A stretch of DNA of 46,025 nt from Bergeyella porcorum (GCF_042427575.1 NZ_JBHMFD010000003.1:1-46025), one strand, 5' to 3'. Shown: positions 14,885 to 24,522, counted from the first letter of the stretch. The notes: generated by a model not told the origin, from the sequence alone. Program-made: numbers and translations.

Positions 14885-15994
14885 TTACAATCCATCATCT
14901 TCTACCACGGCGGTGCCGTCTGCCATTAGGAAGGCTTTCAGGAAAGGGGTAATGTTGCCATTCATCACCGCATCTACATCAGAAGTTTCGTGTCCAGAGC
15001 GTACATCCTTTACCAATTTGTAAGGGTGCATTACATAATTACGAATCTGTGAACCCCATTCTATTTTCATTTTATTGGCTTCTATTTCGTTTCGGGCTTT
15101 CATTCTTTCCTCTAGTTCTATTTCGTAGAGGCGAGATTTGAGGAGTTGTAGTGCTTTTTCTTTATTCTGAAGTTGCGAGCGGCTTTCAGAGTTTTCTATG
15201 ATAATGCCCGTAGGTGCGTGGCGAAGTCGTACGGCTGTTTCCACTTTATTGACATTTTGTCCACCAGCTCCAGAGGCTCGCATTGTTTCAAAGGTAATAT
15301 CTGCGGGGTTGATGTTGATTTCAATGGTGTCATCTACCAAAGGATAGACATATACGGAAACAAAGCTGGTATGTCGCTTAGCGTTAGAATCAAACGGGGA
15401 GATTCTCACCAAACGATGGACACCATTTTCACCTTTGAGGTAGCCAAAAGCATATTCACCGTCAATTTCCAGCGTTACCGTTTTTACCCCCGCTACATCA
15501 CCTTCTTGGAAGTTGAGCTCGCGGATTTTATAGCCTTGTTTCTCTGCCCACATTGTGTACATACGCATCAGCATACTTGCCCAGTCGCAAGATTCTGTAC
15601 CACCAGCTCCAGCGGTAATTTGTAGTACGGCAGAGAGCTCATCGCCCTCGTTGGACAGCATATTTTTAAACTCCAGATTTTCTATTTTCTCTACAAGTAG
15701 AGGAAACTGCTCATCTAGTTCCTTTTCAGAATCGGCATCTTCTTTGGCAAATTCTATTAAAACCTGCAGGTCTTCAAATTGGGTATAGATAGCTTCATAG
15801 TCTTCCACCCATTTTTTCTTGGAACGCAATTGCTTCAGGAAAGCCTCTGCCGATTTTGGATTGTCCCAAAATTCTGGAGCCGCCGTTTTTTCATCATCAT
15901 TGGTAATTTCTATTTTCTTTTTTTCTATTTGAAGAAATTTATGCAGTTCGCTTATTCTATTTTGAGTTTCTTTTAACAATTCATTTGTAATCAT
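14885..15994 (-). CDS. prfB: Peptide chain release factor 2, no programmed frameshift
   Basis: 369 residues. The stop-recognition tripeptide SPF (199-201) identifies RF2, and the catalytic GGQ (244-246) lies in ASGAGGQNVNKVET. RF2 releases peptides at UAA and UGA. In many bacteria prfB needs a +1 frameshift at CUU UGA C near codon 25. Here the comparable position reads CTT CAA (codons 21-22, bases 15934-15929) and the frame is continuous. The ATG at 15994 is preferred over an upstream codon at 16033, because a TATTTTTG box at 16006-15999 directly precedes it. Confidence 0.95.
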   Translation of the reverse strand: MITNELLKETQNRISELHKFLQIEKKKIEITNDDEKTAAPEFWDNPKSAEAFLKQLRSKKKWVEDYEAIYTQFEDLQVLIEFAKEDADSEKELDEQFPLLVEKIENLEFKNMLSNEGDELSAVLQITAGAGGTESCDWASMLMRMYTMWAEKQGYKIRELNFQEGDVAGVKTVTLEIDGEYAFGYLKGENGVHRLVRISPFDSNAKRHTSFVSVYVYPLVDDTIEININPADITFETMRASGAGGQNVNKVETAVRLRHAPTGIIIENSESRSQLQNKEKALQLLKSRLYEIELEERMKARNEIEANKMKIEWGSQIRNYVMHPYKLVKDVRSGHETSDVDAVMNGNITPFLKAFLMADGTAVVEDDGL

Positions 15995-15998
15995 AATG

Positions 15999-16006
15999 CA
16001 AAAATA
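15999..16006 (-). promoter_or_regulatory. Putative -7 box (TATTTTTG) of prfB
   Basis: Matches TAnnTTTG and ends four bases before the ATG at 15994, suggesting a nearly leaderless transcript. Confidence 0.45.
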
Positions 16007-16120
16007 AGAATTTATATAGAATGAAGAAGTCAAGAGCCTGATGAGTAGTTTGCATAGGTTAAATTAAATAAAAAAAACTAAAAAACTCGGAAACTTTTTT
16101 TTTATTTTAGTTTTCTTTTT

Positions 16121-16128
16121 TATCTTTG
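16121..16128 (+). promoter_or_regulatory. Putative -7 box (TATCTTTG) of the TetR/RND operon
   Basis: Exact match, 12 bases before the TetR ATG. Autoregulation by TetR here is likely from family knowledge, but I see no clear palindromic operator in 16034-16140. Confidence 0.5.
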
Positions 16129-16140
16129 CCCCCGAAAATT

Positions 16141-16749
16141 ATGGAACAGAATAAAGAATTTTTAGAAAAAACATTGAAACTGTTTTACCTCAATGGAGCG
16201 AAAACTACTACAATGGACGATATCGCTAAGGAATTCTCGATGTCTAAGAAAACCCTCTATCAGATGTATCCTAATAAGGATGTGCTGCTAGATGAGGTGC
16301 TAAACTATGAGGCACAGCAGGTAACTTTGGAATTGAAACTCTTGAATGATAAGGATGTTTCTCCCATAGAAAAAATGCTTTGCAGAGAAAAGAAAATAAA
16401 AGATATGACGGAGAATAATCACTCCTTCTTTGTAAGGCAGTTGAAAAAATATTATCCTCATCTCTATGAAAGACATTCCAAAAGAATTTCGGATGAAGTA
16501 TCCAAAGTCCTTATCTATAACATAGAAAGAGGGCGAGAGCAAGGCGTTTTTAGGCAAGATTTTAATGAAAAAGACTATGCGAGGTTTCTAATGCTTCTGA
16601 TGTTGTCTTATGACGATTCGCCTATTATAGATGTGGAAGAAACAGATAGAGAGCAGTTTGCACATAGTGCAATATTGTTCTACCTCGATGCAATTACAAC
16701 AGAAAAAGGAAAAGAAATATTAAAACAAATTCTAAATGATGATAAATAA
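16141..16749 (+). CDS. TetR/AcrR-family repressor of the RND efflux operon
   Basis: 202 residues. The N-terminal HTH (KTTTMDDIAKEFSMSKKTLY, 21-40) is followed by YPNKDVLLDEVL, then an alpha-helical ligand-binding part. In such operons the repressor binds near its own promoter and is released by a pump substrate. It overlaps the TolC-like gene by 14 bases, implying translational coupling. An in-frame TTG at 16126 lies inside the -7 box, so the ATG at 16141 is the start. Confidence 0.9.
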   Translation: MEQNKEFLEKTLKLFYLNGAKTTTMDDIAKEFSMSKKTLYQMYPNKDVLLDEVLNYEAQQVTLELKLLNDKDVSPIEKMLCREKKIKDMTENNHSFFVRQLKKYYPHLYERHSKRISDEVSKVLIYNIERGREQGVFRQDFNEKDYARFLMLLMLSYDDSPIIDVEETDREQFAHSAILFYLDAITTEKGKEILKQILNDDK

Positions 16750-18073
16750 AGTGAAGCTAATGGGGCTGGCTGCAGTACTCTTTCAAGGGGTGGTGCTGGC
16801 ACAGGATAGCAAAACGCTGACGCTCTCCGAGGCAATTTCTCACGCCTTAGAGCATAAAGCCGATGCAGAGAAAGCAAGGCTGAACATTAGAAAAGGAGAT
16901 GCGGAAATAGCTGAAGTGAAGGCAAATGCCCTTCCGAAAATTTCTGCGGTGAGTTCTACCACTTATAATGCCATCTTGCAAGAAATGGTGATTCCCAGTT
17001 TTGTGAATCCTAATGAAACAATGAAGCTGGTGATGGGGCAAAAGTGGACTTCTAGCAATGGTGTTCAGCTACAACAGGTGTTGTTCAATCAATCAGTGTT
17101 CACAGGGTTGAAGGCGGCAAAATCTACCAAAGAATTTTACATCATCAATGCCCAACTTACAGAGGAACAACTGATAGAGAAAGTAGCTACGGCATACTAT
17201 CAGGTGTATCAAGCAGAGCAAATGCTCAAAAATATAGAAGATAACCTTGATATCACAGAAAAAACTGTGGGAATCATCAAAGGGCTTTATGATGCAGGGC
17301 TGGCAAAGAAAATAGATTATGATAGAACTACGGTGGCTCTCAATAATGTGAAAGCTAGCCGCCAGCAATTGGTAAATTCCGTTGCATTGAGTGAAAATGC
17401 ACTCAAGTTTATGATAGGAATGCCTATGGAGCAGGATATAGACTTGCCGAATGCTACCTTTGAACCTTCTCATCTAGTATCCAATGAAGCGGATTTTTCT
17501 CAAAGGACAGAGCTGAAAGTGCTTAATAAGCAATTGGAACTTTTAGAATGGCAAAAGAAAGCCTCTATAGCAGAGTATTACCCTACGGCTGCCCTTACAG
17601 CCAACTATATGTGGTATGGGCAAGGGAAAAAGATGCCGTGGTTCAATGGACAGAGTAATGGTGTGTATTGGTCTGATATTTCAGCGATTGGACTGAATAT
17701 TAATATCCCTATTTTCAGTGGTTTTGCCATCAAATCCAAGGTGGAGAAAAATCAAATAGAAATAGAAAAAGCTCAAGCAGATTTAAGGGAAACTCAGCTT
17801 AGCCTAGATTTGGCGTATAAAAATGCGGTTTCTCAATTGGAAAATTCTGCCATTACCATTTCTACTCAAGAAAGTAATGTGAAACTAGCAGAAGAAGTGG
17901 TGGCGAATACTCAGGCTAATTATAAGCACGGTTTGGCAACGCTCAATGATATTCTGGATGCTGATAGAGATTTGATAGACGCTAGAAATAATTTGACAAA
18001 AGCTAAGCTCGATTATAAACTGGCTGAAATAGAACTTCTGAAATCACAAGGAAAACTAAGGGATTTGCAATAA
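16736..18073 (+). CDS. TolC-family outer-membrane efflux protein
   Basis: 445 residues with a signal peptide ending near VVLAQD. The family pattern is visible as two copies of a helical hairpin domain, with LTLSEAISHALEHKADAEKAR at the start and AEEVVANTQANYKHGLATLNDILDADRDL near the C-terminus. It would form the trimeric outer-membrane channel of the pump encoded downstream. The start overlaps the TetR gene; two consecutive ATG codons are possible. Confidence 0.9.
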   Translation: MMINKVKLMGLAAVLFQGVVLAQDSKTLTLSEAISHALEHKADAEKARLNIRKGDAEIAEVKANALPKISAVSSTTYNAILQEMVIPSFVNPNETMKLVMGQKWTSSNGVQLQQVLFNQSVFTGLKAAKSTKEFYIINAQLTEEQLIEKVATAYYQVYQAEQMLKNIEDNLDITEKTVGIIKGLYDAGLAKKIDYDRTTVALNNVKASRQQLVNSVALSENALKFMIGMPMEQDIDLPNATFEPSHLVSNEADFSQRTELKVLNKQLELLEWQKKASIAEYYPTAALTANYMWYGQGKKMPWFNGQSNGVYWSDISAIGLNINIPIFSGFAIKSKVEKNQIEIEKAQADLRETQLSLDLAYKNAVSQLENSAITISTQESNVKLAEEVVANTQANYKHGLATLNDILDADRDLIDARNNLTKAKLDYKLAEIELLKSQGKLRDLQ

Positions 18074-18161
18074 GCTCTAAATGAATGAACAGAATCATTC
18101 AATCCTTTAAATATTAAATTTTAAAATCATTCAATAATTTTTTAAATCAATCATTACAACA

Positions 18162-19214
18162 ATGAACAAAAAAAGTCTTTTATCCATATTAGCCGTAGTG
18201 GCAGTAGCGGTAGGATTTTATTTTATCCTTCAAAAAAATAAGGCTAAAAACGAAGAGCAGGTAGCTATTGTAGCAGAGAAAAATACGGAAGTAGCCGTAA
18301 GAGCGGTACCTGTACAATATGAGGACAATCAGAATGAAATCAGTGTTAATGGGACTTTCGTTGCCAAGACTACAGCCAATATCTCTGCGGAAATGGGCGG
18401 GCAGCTCATCGCACTCTATGTAAAAGAAGGTAGCTATGTAAGACCTGGGCAGGTAATCGCCAAGCTGAAAGGGGATAAACTGAATGTAAATACCAGCAAT
18501 GCTCAGGCTAACTTAGACCAAGCTCTTTCTGCCCTTGCAAGGTACGAGGCAGCGTATAAAACAGGTGGGGTAACGGCACTTCAGCTAGACCAAGCCAGAC
18601 TACAAGTGAAAAATGCCAGAGCTCAGGTGCAGTCGGCACAGTTGCAGTCGGGGGATACCAATGTGATTGCCAAAGTAGGAGGTATTGTTAATAAGAAAAA
18701 TGTAGAACTGGGAACCGTAGTGGGAGCAGGGACTACCATTGTAGAAGTGGTAGATATCTCTTCGCTAAAACTAAGCGTAGATGTAGATGAATCTCTTGTG
18801 CCACACTTGGCTAATGGCAATATTGTAAAAGTAAAACCTAGCGTAATGGATGAAACTATAGATGGACGCATCAGCTTCATCGCACCAGCGTCTAACGGGG
18901 CTTTGAAATTCCCAGTGGAAATCACCATTCCTAATAACGGAACCCTAAAAGCAGGGATGTATGGTACCGCCATCTTCAGCAGAAATGATACAGGAAGAGC
19001 AATGGTAATCCCTAGAGATGCCTTTGTAGGTGGGGTGAGTGATAATCAGGTATTTGTGGTGAGAAATGGAGAAGCACACCTTACAAAAATCCAAAGTGGG
19101 GTTAACTTCGGTGATAAAGTGGAAGTATTAGGCGGATTGAAGGAAGGCGATATGGTCATCACCAGCGGACAAATCAACCTATCAGATAAAACGAAAGTGA
19201 AGGTACTTAAGTAG
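18162..19214 (+). CDS. RND efflux periplasmic adaptor (membrane fusion protein)
   Basis: 350 residues. An N-terminal membrane anchor (residues about 5-22) is followed by the split lipoyl domain (GQLIALYVKEGSYVRPGQVI, later KVGGIVNKKNVELGTVV), a short alpha-hairpin (QALSALARYEAAYKTGGV) and beta-barrel/membrane-proximal parts to the end. It would bridge the RND pump and the TolC-like channel. It lies 88 bases after the TolC-like gene. A 174-base spacer of degenerate repeats separates it from the rest of the operon. Confidence 0.9.
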   Translation: MNKKSLLSILAVVAVAVGFYFILQKNKAKNEEQVAIVAEKNTEVAVRAVPVQYEDNQNEISVNGTFVAKTTANISAEMGGQLIALYVKEGSYVRPGQVIAKLKGDKLNVNTSNAQANLDQALSALARYEAAYKTGGVTALQLDQARLQVKNARAQVQSAQLQSGDTNVIAKVGGIVNKKNVELGTVVGAGTTIVEVVDISSLKLSVDVDESLVPHLANGNIVKVKPSVMDETIDGRISFIAPASNGALKFPVEITIPNNGTLKAGMYGTAIFSRNDTGRAMVIPRDAFVGGVSDNQVFVVRNGEAHLTKIQSGVNFGDKVEVLGGLKEGDMVITSGQINLSDKTKVKVLK

Positions 19215-19385
19215 TTGATGGTTCTCATTGGTTAGAAAGTTAGAGGTTAGATATTAGAGGTTAGAGGTTAGAGAGCTGTAGGGGTAATTGTTAATTGTAA
19301 ACCAACTCAACACTCAAAACTTAAAACTCAACACTCAACACTCAACACTCAACACTCAGCACTCAAAACTCAAAACTAGTAAAAA
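19215..19385. repeat. Degenerate word-like repeat inside the RND operon
   Basis: TTAGAGGTTAGATATTAGAG words, then a 31-base stretch (19268-19298) identical to 2681-2711, then eight or more AACTCAACACTCA-type words. It lies between adaptor and DUF1304 genes without an obvious promoter. Confidence 0.75.
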
Positions 19386-19388
19386 AGA

Positions 19389-19766
19389 ATGAACACATTA
19401 GCACAGATTTTAACAGCCCTTGTTGCGATAGAGCATCTTTATATACTGTATATTGAGATGTTTGCGTGGGAAACCATAGGCAAGAAAACCTTTAGAGGGG
19501 CTTTGCCCGAAGAGCTTTTTACAAAGACCAAAGGTTTGGCAGCCAATCAAGGTTTGTACAATGGTTTTTTAGCGGCGGGATTGCTTTGGTCGTTTCTCAT
19601 TAGCGATGCAGAATGGTCTTTCAATGTACGCGTATTCTTTTTAGGATGTATCATTGTAGCGGCGCTCTACGGTGCTTATAAATCTTCTAAGAGTATCCTG
19701 ATAAAACAAGGTTTACCCGCCATATTAGCAATGGGTTTTGTATTGGCTGAGAAATTTATGCAATAG
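19389..19766 (+). CDS. DUF1304-family small membrane protein
   Basis: 125 residues with about four hydrophobic helices. It begins TLAQILTALVAIEHLYILYI and contains EMFAWET and NQGLYNGFLAAGLLW, which match the DUF1304 pattern as I know it. Function is unknown. It sits between the RND adaptor and pump genes and just after a degenerate repeat block, so it may be a late insertion into the efflux operon. A role in efflux is only suggested by position. Confidence 0.75.
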   Translation: MNTLAQILTALVAIEHLYILYIEMFAWETIGKKTFRGALPEELFTKTKGLAANQGLYNGFLAAGLLWSFLISDAEWSFNVRVFFLGCIIVAALYGAYKSSKSILIKQGLPAILAMGFVLAEKFMQ

Positions 19767-19844
19767 ACTTATTTAGCCATATAGATGTAGATTCAATCTG
19801 AGCTTGCTCAGAAGGATAATATTATTTACAATTAAAAAAATAAA

Positions 19845-22800
19845 ATGAAATTAGCAGAAGTATCCATAAAACGCCCCAGCTTGGTGATTGTCTTTTTAGC
19901 GGCACTCATCATCGGAGGGTTGTTTAGTTACAAGCAGCTAAGCTACGAGCTGATTCCCAATGTGGAAGTAAAAGTAGTAACCATCTCTACCGTATATCCT
20001 GGAGCATCGCCTTCGGAGGTAGAGAACAGTGTTTCTAAGAAGATAGAAGATGCGGTTGCCGCATTGGAAGGGATTAAAAACATTCAAACCAAATCTTATG
20101 AAAGTCTTTCTGTGGTGATTATTCAGTTTCAGAATGATGCCGATGTAGATTATGCCCTGAATGATGCCCAAAGGAAAATCAATGCCATCCGTTCAGATTT
20201 ACCAGAAGATGCTAAAGAGCCTTCTTTGGCAAAATTCTCCCTATCAGACTTGCCTGTGGCGAGCTTAGGGGTAACGGGTAATCTTACAGAAACTGAACTT
20301 TATGACTTGGTAGATCAAAAAATACAACCTGAGTTTTCCAGAATTGCAGGGGTTTCTCAGGTGAATATCATCGGGGGACAAGAGCGTGAAATCCGCATCA
20401 ACCTCAATCAGGCTAAGCTTCAAGGTTATGGGCTTACCGTTCCGCAAGTGCAGCAGATTATTGCAGCATCTAATATGGATTTCCCTACGGGAAGCTTAGA
20501 GACCAGAGAGAGTTCTACGCTCATCCGCCTATCTGGAAAATTCAAAACAGTAGAGGAAATGAGAAACCTAACGCTCTCTTCACAGAATGGCGTGAACATC
20601 AAGCTTTCTGATGTTGCCGAGGTGCAAGATACTCAGAAAGAAGTGGAGAAAATAGCAAGAATAGACCAGCAGGCAACGCTTTTGCTTCAAATCCAAAAAC
20701 AAAGTGGGTCTAATGCTGTGGAGCTGAGTGATTTGGTGAAACAGAAAATTGTAGATATAGAAAAACAATATGCAGCACAAGGCATTAAGGTTAATTTAGC
20801 GAATGATACCTCGGTGTTTACGCTCAATTCTGCCAATGCTGTAATGAAGGATTTGATGATTGCTGTGGGCTTGGTAGCCTTTGTGATGTTGTTTTTCCTT
20901 CATAGTTTCAGAAATGCCCTTATCGTAATGGTGGCAATTCCATCTTCATTGATAGCTACATTCATCGGGCTTTTCGTTTTCGGATATACGCTCAATTTGA
21001 TGAGTTTATTAGCACTTTCCCTCGTTGTGGGTATCTTGGTAGATGATGCTATTGTGGTGATAGAAAACATCCACCGCCATATGGAGATGGGCAAAAACCG
21101 AGTGCGTGCAGCGTACGATGGTGCAGCAGAAATTGGCTTTACCGTTACGGCGATTACTTTGGTAATTGTGGTGGTATTCTTACCTATTGCGATGAGTAGT
21201 GGGATGGTACCAGACATCATTCGTCAGTTTTGTGTAACGGTGGTAATAGCTACAATGCTTTCCCTTTTGGTATCCTTTACGGTGGTGCCTTGGTTGTTTT
21301 CAAGATACGGGAAATTGGAGCTTATCAGTAAAAATTCCCTTCTAGGAAAAGTGATTTATAAGTTTGAAGCAGTGCTTACTTCATTCACCCACTTTATGAG
21401 TGATTTGCTCAAATGGTCGCTTCACAATAAGATAAAAACCTTTGTAGTAACTTTCTTCCTATTTGTAAGTGCCATTGCGGTAGCAGCGTTGGGCTACATT
21501 GGTGGAGATTTCTTCCCAGGAACGGATAAAGGTGAGTTTTTGGTTCAGATAGAAATGCCGAAAGAATCTTCCATCGAAGAAACCAATTTTATGACTCAAA
21601 AAGCGGAGGCTTACCTGGCTAAAAATCCAGCAGTAGCTTCTATGATTACCACCGTAGGGCAGTCTAGTAGTGGGATGGGAGCTTCGCAATCTACAGCTTA
21701 TAAATCCGAAATCAATGTAGAGTTGGTGGATAAATCTGAAAGAGAAGACCCTACCAAAATCTTTGCTGCCAAAATGAAAAGAGAGCTGGAAAAAGAATTG
21801 GTAGGTGCTAAGGTAACCACCGTGCCTGTGGGGATTATGGGAGCAGAAGATGCACCAGTACAATTGGTAGTTACGGGAAGTACTTTGGAAGAGGTTTTAG
21901 CCTATGGTAGAGCTGCCGAAGCAGAACTGAAAAAGATAGAAGGCTCTAGTGAAGTTACCCTCAGCGTAGAGGAAGGAAACCCAGAGATTTCCATTAGTGT
22001 AGATAGAGATAGAATGACAAGTCTTGGGCTGAATGTAGCTACAGTAGGGCAAACTTTGAGAACGGCTTTCAATGGAAATACCGATAACAAATACCGTACA
22101 GGGGATAATGAATATGACATCAATATCATCTTTGATGAAGCTGATAGAAAGAATATCGATAATGTAAAGAATATTGAGTTTACCAATGGGCAAGGGCAAA
22201 AGGTGAATCTCTCCCAGTTTGCAGAGGTAGAATACACTTCTGGCCCAGCGTTATTAGAGCGTTACAACCGTGCGCCATCGGTTACTGTAAAATCTCAGGT
22301 GGTAGGGAAGTCCCTTAATGGTGTTACCAGTGAATTGGAAAAACGATTGGAAACCTTGAAAAAGCCTGAAAGCGTGAAATGGAAATGGGGTGGTAATGCC
22401 GAGAACCAAGCGGAAGGTTTCGGAACATTAGGTATTGCATTGATAGCCGCCATTATGCTCGTGTATATGATTATGGTGGTGCTTTATAACGACTTCGTGA
22501 AGCCGTTCATTGTACTCTTTTCCATTCCATTATCATTCATTGGAGCATTGTGGGCATTGGCATTGACTAATGAATCCTTGAACATTTTCACCATTTTGGG
22601 TATCATTATGCTCATTGGTCTTGTGGCGAAAAACGCTATTCTCTTGGTAGATTTTGCCAACCATAGGGTAGAGCAGGGGGATACCATAGAAGTAGCTCTA
22701 ATAGAGGCCAACCACGCTCGTCTTCGTCCAATCTTGATGACCACCATTGCGATGGTATTCGGGATGTTGCCAATAGCGATGGCATCTGGAGCTGGTTCTG

Positions 22801-22991
22801 AGATGAACAATGGCTTGGCGATTGTTATCATCGGTGGATTGATGTCCTCACTATTCCTTACCCTGATTATTGTTCCTGTGGTATATTATATCATCGTAAG
22901 AATAGAAGACCGTTTCTTCGGGCACGAAAAAGATAATATCGAAGAAATGATGGTAGCTGACTACGACCATAAAGATGTAGCACCGCATTAA
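19845..22991 (+). CDS. RND-family efflux pump (HAE1/AcrB-like)
   Basis: 1048 residues, normal for HAE1-type pumps: twelve membrane helices with two large periplasmic loops after TM1 and TM7. The N-terminal RPSLVIVFLAALIIGGLFSY is followed by VYPGASPSEVE. TM4 carries the proton-relay aspartates in GILVDDAIVVIENIHRHM (Asp400/401), and the second half shows GLVAKNAILLVDFANH. It would export toxic compounds with the adaptor and TolC-like partner encoded upstream. Substrates are not predictable. A hairpin terminator follows at 23029. Confidence 0.95.
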   Translation: MKLAEVSIKRPSLVIVFLAALIIGGLFSYKQLSYELIPNVEVKVVTISTVYPGASPSEVENSVSKKIEDAVAALEGIKNIQTKSYESLSVVIIQFQNDADVDYALNDAQRKINAIRSDLPEDAKEPSLAKFSLSDLPVASLGVTGNLTETELYDLVDQKIQPEFSRIAGVSQVNIIGGQEREIRINLNQAKLQGYGLTVPQVQQIIAASNMDFPTGSLETRESSTLIRLSGKFKTVEEMRNLTLSSQNGVNIKLSDVAEVQDTQKEVEKIARIDQQATLLLQIQKQSGSNAVELSDLVKQKIVDIEKQYAAQGIKVNLANDTSVFTLNSANAVMKDLMIAVGLVAFVMLFFLHSFRNALIVMVAIPSSLIATFIGLFVFGYTLNLMSLLALSLVVGILVDDAIVVIENIHRHMEMGKNRVRAAYDGAAEIGFTVTAITLVIVVVFLPIAMSSGMVPDIIRQFCVTVVIATMLSLLVSFTVVPWLFSRYGKLELISKNSLLGKVIYKFEAVLTSFTHFMSDLLKWSLHNKIKTFVVTFFLFVSAIAVAALGYIGGDFFPGTDKGEFLVQIEMPKESSIEETNFMTQKAEAYLAKNPAVASMITTVGQSSSGMGASQSTAYKSEINVELVDKSEREDPTKIFAAKMKRELEKELVGAKVTTVPVGIMGAEDAPVQLVVTGSTLEEVLAYGRAAEAELKKIEGSSEVTLSVEEGNPEISISVDRDRMTSLGLNVATVGQTLRTAFNGNTDNKYRTGDNEYDINIIFDEADRKNIDNVKNIEFTNGQGQKVNLSQFAEVEYTSGPALLERYNRAPSVTVKSQVVGKSLNGVTSELEKRLETLKKPESVKWKWGGNAENQAEGFGTLGIALIAAIMLVYMIMVVLYNDFVKPFIVLFSIPLSFIGALWALALTNESLNIFTILGIIMLIGLVAKNAILLVDFANHRVEQGDTIEVALIEANHARLRPILMTTIAMVFGMLPIAMASGAGSEMNNGLAIVIIGGLMSSLFLTLIIVPVVYYIIVRIEDRFFGHEKDNIEEMMVADYDHKDVAPH

Positions 22992-23028
22992 TTTTCATCA
23001 TCGTTTATTTAATGTTTCTTTGTAGAAG

Positions 23029-23062
23029 ATAGGTTGTCTCTAGAGTGAGGCAACCTATTTTA
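23029..23062 (+). terminator. Terminator of the RND operon
   Basis: ATAGGTTGTCTC (23029-23040) pairs with GAGGCAACCTAT (23047-23058), with one G-T pair and a six-base loop, followed by TTTTAATT. Confidence 0.7.
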
Positions 23063-23262
23063 ATTGTTAATGGTTATTGGTTGATAGTTGATGGTTGTCG
23101 GTTGATGGTCGTTTATTAATGGTTAATTGTCAATTGTTAAAAATCAGCACTCAAAACTCAAAACTTAAATTGGTTGTTGAAAACTCAACACTCAAAACTC
23201 AGCACTCAAAACTCAAGTTGGTTGTCGGTTGATGGTGAAAACTCAACACTCAACACTCAAAC
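23060..23262. repeat. Degenerate word-like repeat, forward orientation
   Basis: Words TTGTTAATGGTTATTGG, TTGATAGTTGATGG, TTGTCGGTTGATGG and several AACTCAACACTCAAAACTCA runs between the RND operon and the truA 3' end. No ORF or promoter is visible. Confidence 0.7.
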
Positions 23263-23994
23263 CTAAAAATGATAACCTACATCCACTAGAAATAAGCCTT
23301 GTGCGGGAGCAGAGGTACCTGCAGCATTTCGGTTTTTGGCTTCTATAATGTGGCGTAGCTCTTCTGGCTTTAGCTTTCCCGAGCCTATCTCTACCATAGT
23401 TCCTACAATGGCTCTCACCATATTTCTCAGAAATCTATTGGCAGAGATGGTAAATTTCAGTTCTGTGCCTTGCTGTTCCCATTCGGCTTTGTAGATTTTG
23501 CAGAGGGTAGTTTTATTATCTCCACCTACTTTGGCAAAGCTTTCAAAATCCTCATATTCAAAGAGAATTTTACACGCTTCGTTCATTTTATTGATGTCCA
23601 AAGGTTTCTTCCAATGCTGCCAAGCCGATGACTGCGTAAAAGGATTTTTCTCCAACGAAATATAATAATGATAGGTGCGAAAAGTGGCATCAAAACGAGC
23701 GTGAAAATCATCTCTCACCCTGAAAATTCTATGCACGGCAATGTCTGGCGGTAAAAAGCTATTGAGCTGATAAGGAAGCTTATCTGCAATATGACCATCA
23801 AAATCAAAGTGGGCAAAGATTTTCTTAGCGTGTACTCCCGTATCGGTACGCCCAGCTCCCGTGGTTTTGATGGGGGTTCTCAGTAGGGTAGAGAGGGCTT
23901 TTTCTAGTTCTTCCTGCACAGTGATGGCGTTCGGCTGAATTTGATAGCCGAAATAATGTTTTCCGTTGTATGAAAATTCTATAAAGTATCTCAA
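23263..23994 (-). CDS. truA: tRNA pseudouridine synthase A
   Basis: 243 residues. The catalytic motif TGAGRTDTGVHA gives Asp51. RYFIEFSYNGKHYFGYQIQ at the start and ANRFLRNMVRAIVGTMVEIG near the C-terminus are typical TruA segments. It forms pseudouridine at positions 38-40 of tRNAs. A TATTTTTG box lies at 24021-24014, and the gene is transcribed divergently from the phosphoesterase. Confidence 0.95.
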   Translation of the reverse strand: MRYFIEFSYNGKHYFGYQIQPNAITVQEELEKALSTLLRTPIKTTGAGRTDTGVHAKKIFAHFDFDGHIADKLPYQLNSFLPPDIAVHRIFRVRDDFHARFDATFRTYHYYISLEKNPFTQSSAWQHWKKPLDINKMNEACKILFEYEDFESFAKVGGDNKTTLCKIYKAEWEQQGTELKFTISANRFLRNMVRAIVGTMVEIGSGKLKPEELRHIIEAKNRNAAGTSAPAQGLFLVDVGYHF

Positions 23995-23999
23995 TTTTG

Positions 24000-24007
24000 T
24001 AAATTTG
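24000..24007 (+). promoter_or_regulatory. Putative -7 box (TAAATTTG) of the phosphoesterase gene
   Basis: TAnnTTTG match 20 bases before the TTG start at 24028, within the 33-bp divergent intergenic region. Confidence 0.45.
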
Positions 24008-24013
24008 CAACCA

Positions 24014-24021
24014 CAAAAATA
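24014..24021 (-). promoter_or_regulatory. Putative -7 box (TATTTTTG) of truA
   Basis: TAnnTTTG match 19 bases before the truA ATG. It overlaps the opposing leader, so the two divergent transcripts may interfere. Confidence 0.45.
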
Positions 24022-24027
24022 ATACTT

Positions 24028-24522
24028 TTGACGAAGATACTTTTACTTTCAGATACGCATTCTCACTTAGATGAAAAAATATTGCAATACGCTAGCGAAG
24101 CAGATGAGGTTTGGCATTGCGGTGATTTTGGGAATGTTTCCGTTTTGGAAACCTTACAAAACATTAAACCGCTAAGGGGGGTCTATGGTAATATAGATGG
24201 TACGGAAGTTCGGCAATGCGTACCAGAGGTCAATAGATTTCTATGCGAAAGGGTAGAGGTGCTGATGATACACATTGGAGGGTATCCCAACAAATACAGT
24301 CCACTTGCCAAAAAAGAAATTGGAATGAAATCTCCTCAGCTATTTATTTCTGGGCATTCTCATATTTTGAAAGCGATGTACGATGAGAAGCATAAGCTTT
24401 TACACCTCAATCCTGGGGCGTGTGGTAAGAGTGGCTGGCATCAGGTGCGTACAATGATGCGTTTTGAAATAGATGGCGATAATATCCAAAATCTTGAAGT
24501 GATAGAGCTGGGGAAAAGGTAG
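24028..24522 (+). CDS. YfcE/MJ0936-type metallophosphoesterase
   Basis: 164 residues with the calcineurin-like metal-binding signature: SDTHSH (8-13), HCGDFGN, GNID, SGHSH and a C-terminal NPGACG. Family members are small Mn-dependent phosphodiesterases; the cellular substrate is unknown. The start is a TTG, since no ATG exists upstream in frame within the short gap and the motif begins at residue 8. A downstream ATG would remove catalytic residues. Confidence 0.88.
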   Translation: MTKILLLSDTHSHLDEKILQYASEADEVWHCGDFGNVSVLETLQNIKPLRGVYGNIDGTEVRQCVPEVNRFLCERVEVLMIHIGGYPNKYSPLAKKEIGMKSPQLFISGHSHILKAMYDEKHKLLHLNPGACGKSGWHQVRTMMRFEIDGDNIQNLEVIELGKR

